Shown here: piece by piece, positions 58,943 through 64,000 of the stretch
How positions within the stretch are numbered: position 1 is the stretch's first letter
How the letters are laid out: each line of letters starts with the position of its first letter
Assembly: GCA_016787705.1 (NCBI GenBank)
Contig: JAEUTP010000017.1
Coordinates: 587,262 to 651,261, forward strand
Source of the DNA: Bacteroidia bacterium
Lineage (GTDB): Bacteria > Bacteroidota > Bacteroidia > B-17B0 > Aurantibacillaceae
Length of the DNA stretch: 64,000 bases
Direction of reading: 5' to 3'
Program-made: the position numbers and the translations under genes
Notes under the pieces: generated by a model
The model's database searches: none
Seen by the model: only the letters and a program-made list of their open reading frames with translations
Told to the model about the DNA's origin: nothing

Positions 58943-59021
58943 ATTTACCTCTCTTTTGAAGAGAGATAAAAGCGTAAGGCTTAAACAAGAAATTTGAAAT
59001 TAAAAACAAGAAATAGTATTT

Positions 59022-59966
59022 ATGAGCAGAGAAAAAATTATCGAGATAGCCGCATCACAGGTTGGCACAAAAGAAAGTCCGGCAAATTCAAACAAAACAA
59101 AATACGGTAAATGGTATGGTTTTGATGGTTTTGCCTGGTGCGCTATGTTTGTAAGCTGGGTGTACGACCAGGCAGGCCATCCATTAGGGCATATTGATGA
59201 TGATAAAGGCTATCGCGATTGCCGCTCGGGTTATAACCATTGGAAAGCAACAGGAGAAATAACCAACAATCCTGAAAAAGGAGATATTGTTTTGTTTGAT
59301 TGGACAAATGATGGAAGGGCAGACCATACCGGGATTTTTAATGAGTGGTTAGATGCAGGCAAAACAAAATTTAGTGCTTACGAAGGTAATACAGCTGTAG
59401 GTAATGATAGTGACGGCGGGCAAGTAATGTTTCGTAAAGACAGGAAAGCCGCTTCGGTAAAAGCTTTTGTAAAAGTAAAAGTGTTAAGTGGCTTACAGCC
59501 TGCAACAGTGCCTGACGACAGTATCTTTAAAAAAGGAGATAACAACGCCAATGTTGCCAACTTTCAAAAGCAGTTATATGATCTTGGATATAAAATTACT
59601 GTAGATGGAATTTTTGGATCTGAAACAGAAAAGATCGTAAAACAATTTCAGAAAGAAAATAAATTAACTGTAACAGGAAAAGTAACACCCGCATTATTAG
59701 GTTTGATAGATAGTAAATTACGTCCCGTAAAAATTAAGACAGACAAATTAACTACAGGTATTTTCTTAAAGAAAGGAAATTCGGGAAATAGTGTAGTGAC
59801 TTTGCAGGCTGCTTTAAATAAATCAGGAGCAAAGCCTAAAATTGATGAGGACGGAGTTTATGGAGATCAAACTGTAAAAGCAGTAAAATCATTTCAAACA
59901 AAAAATAAATTAAAGGTAGATGGTGAGGCGGGCCCTGAAACATTTAAAGCTTTGGGAATAAAATAA
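59022..59966 (+). CDS. CHAP-domain peptidoglycan hydrolase with two PG-binding domains
   Basis: A 314-residue protein. The CHAP amidase/peptidase domain covers residues 1-150, with the catalytic Cys40 in FAWCAMFVSW and His102 in RADHTGIF. Two peptidoglycan-binding type 1 domains follow, near 165-235 (VDGIFGSETEKIVKQFQ) and 245-314 (EDGVYGDQTVKAVKSFQ). No signal peptide is visible, which is usual for phage endolysins and contact-released lysins. No other phage gene is nearby. It could be a domesticated endolysin or a self-delivery cell-wall enzyme. It borders the cassette-like region. Confidence 0.85.
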   Translation: MSREKIIEIAASQVGTKESPANSNKTKYGKWYGFDGFAWCAMFVSWVYDQAGHPLGHIDDDKGYRDCRSGYNHWKATGEITNNPEKGDIVLFDWTNDGRADHTGIFNEWLDAGKTKFSAYEGNTAVGNDSDGGQVMFRKDRKAASVKAFVKVKVLSGLQPATVPDDSIFKKGDNNANVANFQKQLYDLGYKITVDGIFGSETEKIVKQFQKENKLTVTGKVTPALLGLIDSKLRPVKIKTDKLTTGIFLKKGNSGNSVVTLQAALNKSGAKPKIDEDGVYGDQTVKAVKSFQTKNKLKVDGEAGPETFKALGIK

Positions 59967-60068
59967 TTTGTAATTTACCTTAAGAAACAAATGAGCTGTT
60001 AAACTTACCGTGTATGTAATTTATATCTTCTTTTTGTTTTCCTGTATAGTTTACTAAAATTAAATTCA

Positions 60069-60326
60069 CTTCCAATTGTAATTATTTTAGCGCCTCCAAG
60101 TAATCAAACACCAACCGCTTATTATTTAGGCAACAACACCTTTGCTTTTATTGCAGGTAATACTTTTACCTATTCAGTATGGGGCTTAAATTCCGTAACT
60201 GGTTGCACGGCACATGCCACCATGCAATTAAGCGTTTTGGCTTGTACCGGGGATACCGAATCAAAATTAATATGGAAAATACTCTTATCATTCCTATGTC
60301 CGCGCCTATTACTGCTAACGGTTTAG
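60069..60326 (+). pseudogene. Remnant of a secreted Ig/PKD-type repeat protein
   Basis: This frame has no start codon but reads as part of a typical Bacteroidota adhesin repeat: APPSNQTPTAYYLGNN, then FIAGNTFTYSVWGLNSVTGCTAHATMQLSVLACTG, ending near 60251. After that the frame becomes unlike protein and stops at TAG 60324, inside the first inverted-repeat element. It looks like a fragment of a larger surface protein, probably type IX secreted, cut off at the edge of the cassette region. Confidence 0.55.
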
Positions 60327-60448
60327 GTATTGGCGATGGTGGACCATTTGAAAAACATCAGCCCAACATTTGCACAAATGCCCATTAGAATTATAAATTT
60401 TAAGTTTACAACTGTCAGCTCCACTATTGCCAATACAATGTTAGCTGC
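60312..60448 (-). repeat. attC-like element A
   Basis: Left arm TGCTAAC (60313-60319), spacer GGTTT (60320-60324), then a stem GTATTGGCGATGGTGGA (60327-60343). The right stem TCCACTATTGCCAATAC (60420-60436) pairs over 17 bp with two G-T pairs, and the right arm is GTTAGCTGC (60440-60448) after a single T. It lies 16 bp beyond the methyltransferase stop. It is the leftmost of five elements with the same plan. Strand is given by the direction of most cassette genes. Confidence 0.75.
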
Positions 60449-60464
60449 TACTGTGTTTATCAAT

Positions 60465-61363
<899 letters not shown>

Positions 61364-61480
61364 TTCGGTGCTACCATAAAGGCGCGGTTAGTTTAAGTGT
61401 ATGCATATAAATTGAATTTATTGTTTTACCGCATGAAATTGTGTAGACAATCAATGACGATAAGTAAATCTTATTATTCG

Positions 61481-61488
61481 TATCTTTG
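61481..61488 (+). promoter_or_regulatory. Promoter -7 element for the cassette lipoprotein
   Basis: TATCTTTG matches TAnnTTTG and lies 19 bp upstream of the GTG start at 61508. The -33 element is weak. It would allow this gene, which faces against the array, to be expressed on its own. Confidence 0.5.
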
Positions 61489-61507
61489 GGTAATCTATCT
61501 CAAAAAA

Positions 61508-62272
61508 GTGAATAAATTAACTGCGATAATACTTTTTCTAATTTCCGCATTTGCCTTAAGTACCTGTAGAAAAAAACCTGAAAGTATATTAATTAAAGTG
61601 TATAACCCGTTTTATGATGAAGGAGTTGCCGGTGCTGAAATATCTGTAATTGAGACTAAGGAGAACTCTATTACAAAAAATTATGAATGTCAGACATTAA
61701 AGCATGTAACTATGAATTCGCAAGGCGAGGCGCTTTTTTACGATACCAAGTTAAGAAAAGGAGACAAATATACCTACGTGGTAAGAGTTAGCAAGGCTTA
61801 TGATGCAACAGTCAGCAATGCTAACTTATGCGGGAATTTTGAAGGAGATAATGTGATTCCTAAAACAAACAGCTCAGTTAGCGTACAAATTATCTATGTG
61901 CCACCATTCCAAGCGGGATGGGCTATCAAAATTATAAATTTAAACGTCGGCGGATTTGGTAGTTTTTCTAATGACAGTATTTCTGTTCGGGTTTTCCAGG
62001 ATTTTGGATATGTGGAGGGATGGGATGATCAATATAAAGGGAGTCAATTTAATGGTAGCAAGAGAGAAATCGCCAGTTTAAACCTTAGTCCCTTGTCAGT
62101 TCCCAACAATACAGATATAGTAAAATATCCTGAATCGCAATTTTTCCCAACCTATTTTGGAAAGCATAAGGTTCTTGTATATAAAAAAAAATCAGGAATT
62201 GTTACTTCAACTACTTACACGGAGGTTATCCGTCATGATGAATTTATCCACGAGTTTGTTGTTGCGTGGTAG
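61508..62272 (+). CDS. Cassette-borne lipoprotein of unknown function
   Basis: A 254-residue protein from GTG 61508. This start places a lipoprotein signal (LTAIILFLISAFALSTC) at the N-terminus, with the lipobox Cys followed by RKKPES. The frame is open to an ATG at 61397, but that extension has no signal character and crosses the promoter. After the Cys a beta-rich domain begins (ILIKVYNPFYDEGVAGAEISVIE), resembling a carboxypeptidase-regulatory-like or transthyretin-type fold by pattern only. I do not recognise a family. It is the only gene in the array region on the forward strand. Confidence 0.72.
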   Translation: MNKLTAIILFLISAFALSTCRKKPESILIKVYNPFYDEGVAGAEISVIETKENSITKNYECQTLKHVTMNSQGEALFYDTKLRKGDKYTYVVRVSKAYDATVSNANLCGNFEGDNVIPKTNSSVSVQIIYVPPFQAGWAIKIINLNVGGFGSFSNDSISVRVFQDFGYVEGWDDQYKGSQFNGSKREIASLNLSPLSVPNNTDIVKYPESQFFPTYFGKHKVLVYKKKSGIVTSTTYTEVIRHDEFIHEFVVAW

Positions 62273-62354
62273 TTCTCAATCAGTAGCCTGTCCAGTACAA
62301 AAGTTTGATTGAAAAACTGCATTTGCTTTAACATTAATAATTTAATAAAAAAGT

Positions 62355-62492
62355 CTACTTTTGAATAGTCCTAATTTTTGGGGAGCTTACACAGTCTGTC
62401 GGGTTGACACTTGGATTAAAAGAAAAGTCCGTGTCAAATTTGTCCCAGATTTCATCGGAGTCATTCTGTGATATTGATGTCCAGTTCGTCAT
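62355..62492 (-). CDS. Small cassette ORF
   Basis: A 45-codon frame from ATG 62492 (MTNWTSISQNDSDEIWDKF at the start). Upstream GTG 62543 would give 62 residues and would begin 3 bp from element C. Composition is protein-like and acidic, with no signal or membrane segment. It occupies the position expected for a gene of the cassette between B and C in the direction of the array. No family is recognised and it may not be expressed. Confidence 0.4.
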   Translation of the reverse strand: MTNWTSISQNDSDEIWDKFDTDFSFNPSVNPTDCVSSPKIRTIQK

Positions 62493-62546
62493 AATGTTTT
62501 TTGTCAACCGAAAGCTTTTTTGTCCGAGGATTTGTCCCGCCACTTA

Positions 62547-62645
62547 CTGGTAACGTATTGCAAATTTGCTTCCGTTTTTTGCTTGTCCAAATTTAGCATT
62601 TGAGCGTTAACACGCAAAAAATGGAGCGAATTTGCTGTTAGCAGG
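62547..62645 (-). repeat. attC-like element C
   Basis: Left arm CTGGTAAC (62547-62554), spacer GTATT (62555-62559), left stem 62560-62582 beginning GCAAATTTGCT. The right stem 62614-62635 pairs over about 21 bp with few mismatches. A single T follows, then right arm GTTAGCAGG (62637-62645). The right arm is the exact reverse complement of the left arm of element D (62991-62999). Confidence 0.8.
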
Positions 62646-62704
62646 TCGTAACCGAAACACAGGTACGATTTGCTTATGTCCGCCGAGAAATTACATAAGT
62701 TAAT

Positions 62705-62926
62705 TTATGATTTTGGCGGTTCAAGTTCGTCCTTTTTTTCGTCTTTATTAAACTTGTTGTTTAAATACCTCGCCAAAACAACAAAGGCAAAAGCAGCGCC
62801 GGCCAAAATATAATTCTGTTTTGATTTTTCAGAATAGCTTTCAGCCTCCTTGTAATGTTCTTCAGGTGTTTTCGGAAATACAGTCAAAGAAAAGATGATG
62901 AAAGAAAAGATAAATACTTTTTTCAT
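62705..62926 (-). CDS. Small membrane or secreted protein in cassette
   Basis: A 73-residue protein. The N-terminal hydrophobic stretch (KKVFIFSFIIFSLTVFP) looks like a signal peptide. A second hydrophobic segment (YILAGAAFAFVVLARYL) starts near residue 39, and the tail is strongly charged (NKDEKKDELEPPKS). It is probably anchored in a membrane with a charged tail. No family is recognised. It lies alone between elements C and D. A five-codon frame (ATG ACG ACA ATA AAT TAG) at 62952-62935 precedes its start by 8 bp. Confidence 0.65.
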   Translation of the reverse strand: MKKVFIFSFIIFSLTVFPKTPEEHYKEAESYSEKSKQNYILAGAAFAFVVLARYLNNKFNKDEKKDELEPPKS

Positions 62927-62990
62927 TTATTAAACTAATTTATTGTCGTCATGAAGTCTTCTTTTATATTTCGGTCTGCCCTCGGTTATG

Positions 62991-63125
62991 CCTGCTAACG
63001 GTTTCGGGCTTTGCGTTGGTGGGCTTTTGAAACCGTAAACTGTCTGCTAGCACCAACGTTTATTAATTGCTGAAATGTTTCTATCCGCACTGTCTGCCCA
63101 CTAACGCAAAACCCGTGTTAGGTGC
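62991..63125 (-). repeat. attC-like element D
   Basis: Left arm CCTGCTAAC (62991-62999), spacer GGTTT (63000-63004), left stem CGGGCTTTGCGTTGGTGGGC (63005-63024). Right stem GCCCACTAACGCAAAACCCG (63096-63115), single T, right arm GTTAGGTGC (63117-63125). The 20-bp stem has one mismatch and one G-T pair. The right arm is the exact reverse complement of the left arm of element E. It starts 5 bp beyond the stop of the gene at 63131. Confidence 0.85.
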
Positions 63126-63130
63126 AGTTT

Positions 63131-63838
63131 TTATAAGTCCTCCGATGTCCCTTTTACTGCTGGTCCAATGTCATTTGGTAAATTGTCAAGCACAATTTTT
63201 AATGCCTCGCTCGCAGTGCCAGAGCCAATTTCAGTGCCTTCACTTGTTCTTACGAGATATTGGTCGGTTTTGAAAATAGGCGTGACTGTCGGTGTATCGT
63301 ATGTGAACGGATAACCTGTGCAGCGGCTAAAGCATAAAGTCATTAAACTTGTATATGGAAATAATTTAGAGAGAATTGCGTCTTTAATGGCAAGTTCAAC
63401 GAACGCTTTTATTTCTTTTCTGTCTGGATCATCAAGAATTGATTTCCATTTGTGCTCAACCTCTTTACCTTCATCATAAATCGCTGCGTCATTGTTTGGC
63501 TTTACAAAAGTAAATTTATCGGCCAGTTGCTTTGTATTGGCATTTGTCGTAAGCCAAAAGTCAATGCACTCGGCAAGATGGTCTATATCTGGTGTTCCAC
63601 CGTGACCAAGACACACTCCGTCTCGCCAAAAGTCAGGTAGATATAGTTTTTCTTCAGCAGCAATATAAACCTGAGAAAATTTATTGGCTTTCTCCAGTCG
63701 AGCATATGCACCAGGAAAAAATTTAGGGTCATTGTCGTTAGCAACTCTTAAAGTCGATCCAATTTTATTGAACGAATTATTCAAGGCGAAAATCAGTCCG
63801 CCTGCACGTTCTATTTCGGGATAAAGTGTCTTTGTCAT
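63131..63838 (-). CDS. Cassette protein, possibly DUF6193-like
   Basis: A 235-residue protein between elements D and E, with 5 and 16 bp to spare, so it fills the cassette. Visible landmarks are YPEIERAGGLIFALN at the start, EEKLYLPDFWRDGVCLGHGGTPDIDHLAECIDFWL near residues 62-95, and LFPYTSLMTLCFSRCTGYPFTYD near 160. The pattern recalls the DUF6193 family, sometimes labelled natural product biosynthesis protein, but this is from memory and the activity is unknown. No signal peptide or membrane helix is present. Confidence 0.68.
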   Translation of the reverse strand: MTKTLYPEIERAGGLIFALNNSFNKIGSTLRVANDNDPKFFPGAYARLEKANKFSQVYIAAEEKLYLPDFWRDGVCLGHGGTPDIDHLAECIDFWLTTNANTKQLADKFTFVKPNNDAAIYDEGKEVEHKWKSILDDPDRKEIKAFVELAIKDAILSKLFPYTSLMTLCFSRCTGYPFTYDTPTVTPIFKTDQYLVRTSEGTEIGSGTASEALKIVLDNLPNDIGPAVKGTSEDL

Positions 63839-63854
63839 ATTGTCGTCTAAAATT

Positions 63855-63968
63855 GCACCTAACGTTACGGCGGGCAGGCACCAGTGCCTTTCACCGCCAA
63901 AAAGTCGTTACCGAAGGTAACAATTAAATTCAAAAAAAAGGCATTGTGCTTGACCGCCTGTTATATTC
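63855..63968 (-). repeat. attC-like element E
   Basis: Left arm GCACCTAAC (63855-63863), spacer GTTAC (63864-63868), left stem GGCGGGCAGGCACCAGTGCC (63869-63888). Right stem GGCATTGTGCTTGACCGCC (63940-63958), single T, right arm GTTATATTC (63960-63968). The right arm departs from GTTAG. The array appears to continue past the window. Confidence 0.75.
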
Positions 63969-64000
63969 AGCTTTGCTCCCGACGGCAGGAGGGAGGTTCT

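Noticed and set aside
58946..58985. Second terminator or repeat after the OmpA-type gene (CTCTC/GAGAG)
   Set aside because: The stem is short with no T run, and a strong terminator already lies just upstream. It may belong to the CCCTCTC repeat family but is too degenerate to call.

Overview
The window is a chromosomal segment of a low-G+C member of the Bacteroidota. Three kinds of evidence support this. Several promoters match the Bacteroidota consensus (TTTG, about 19 bp, TAnnTTTG), for example upstream of rplM and of the tRNA-tuf operon. Families typical of the phylum are present: PorP/SprF, OmpA proteins with thrombospondin type 3 repeats, a DUF5723-like barrel, a YtxJ bacilliredoxin, and Reg_prop/SpoIIE sensors. 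The rplM-rpsI-rpsB-tsf-pyrH order also fits. The genus cannot be told from the sequence.

Layout, left to right. (1) 1-5600: tatD, then three tandem reverse-strand TPR/coiled-coil membrane proteins that stop exactly where a SpoIIE phosphatase domain would be expected. (2) 5.7-9.3 kb: a translation operon (L13, S9, S2, EF-Ts) and pyrH, with clear terminators. (3) 9.5-13.2 kb: a red/far-red light-sensing operon of receiver, heme oxygenase, bacteriophytochrome histidine kinase and receiver. (4) 13.2-21.8 kb: a DUF3037/HipA-like pair, a bacilliredoxin, a secreted DUF255 thioredoxin-like protein, an ECF sigma factor with an overlapping membrane partner, a PorP/SprF protein and an S1/P1 nuclease. 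The gaps carry several families of short palindromic repeats. (5) 22-35.7 kb: the classic reverse-strand transcription/translation block. In transcription order it is tRNA-Thr(TGT), Tyr, Gly, Thr(GGT), tuf, tRNA-Trp, secE, nusG, rplK, rplA, rplJ, rplL, rpoB, rpoC. (6) 35.7-59.9 kb: an rRNA methyltransferase, RecX, an atypical SDR, two SPOR-domain envelope proteins, two glycosyltransferases, a DUF2268 peptidase, a large Reg_prop/PAS/SpoIIE sensor, YceI, a Cys/Met-metabolism PLP enzyme, a lipid A acyltransferase, a LOG-family protein, prfA, a DUF2142 membrane protein, an OmpA protein and a CHAP/peptidoglycan-binding enzyme.

(7) 60.3 kb to the right edge is the most unusual part. Five long imperfect inverted repeats share one architecture: a CTAAC/GTAAC-type left arm, a 5-nt spacer starting with G, a stem of about 17-23 bp, a single T, then a GTTAG-type right arm. 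They alternate with small unrelated genes. The end sequences of the two best-defined units are exactly complementary at 9 of 9 positions. This matches the logic of integron cassettes and attC sites, but the 5-versus-1 spacer asymmetry is not the classical attC geometry. No integrase is visible, and the array runs off the right end. I read it as an integron-like cassette array, or a Bacteroidota analogue of one. Its genes are an O-methyltransferase, a lipoprotein in the opposite orientation, two small proteins and a possible DUF6193 protein.

Limits: all family assignments come from reading motifs by eye, without database searches. Domain boundaries are approximate.
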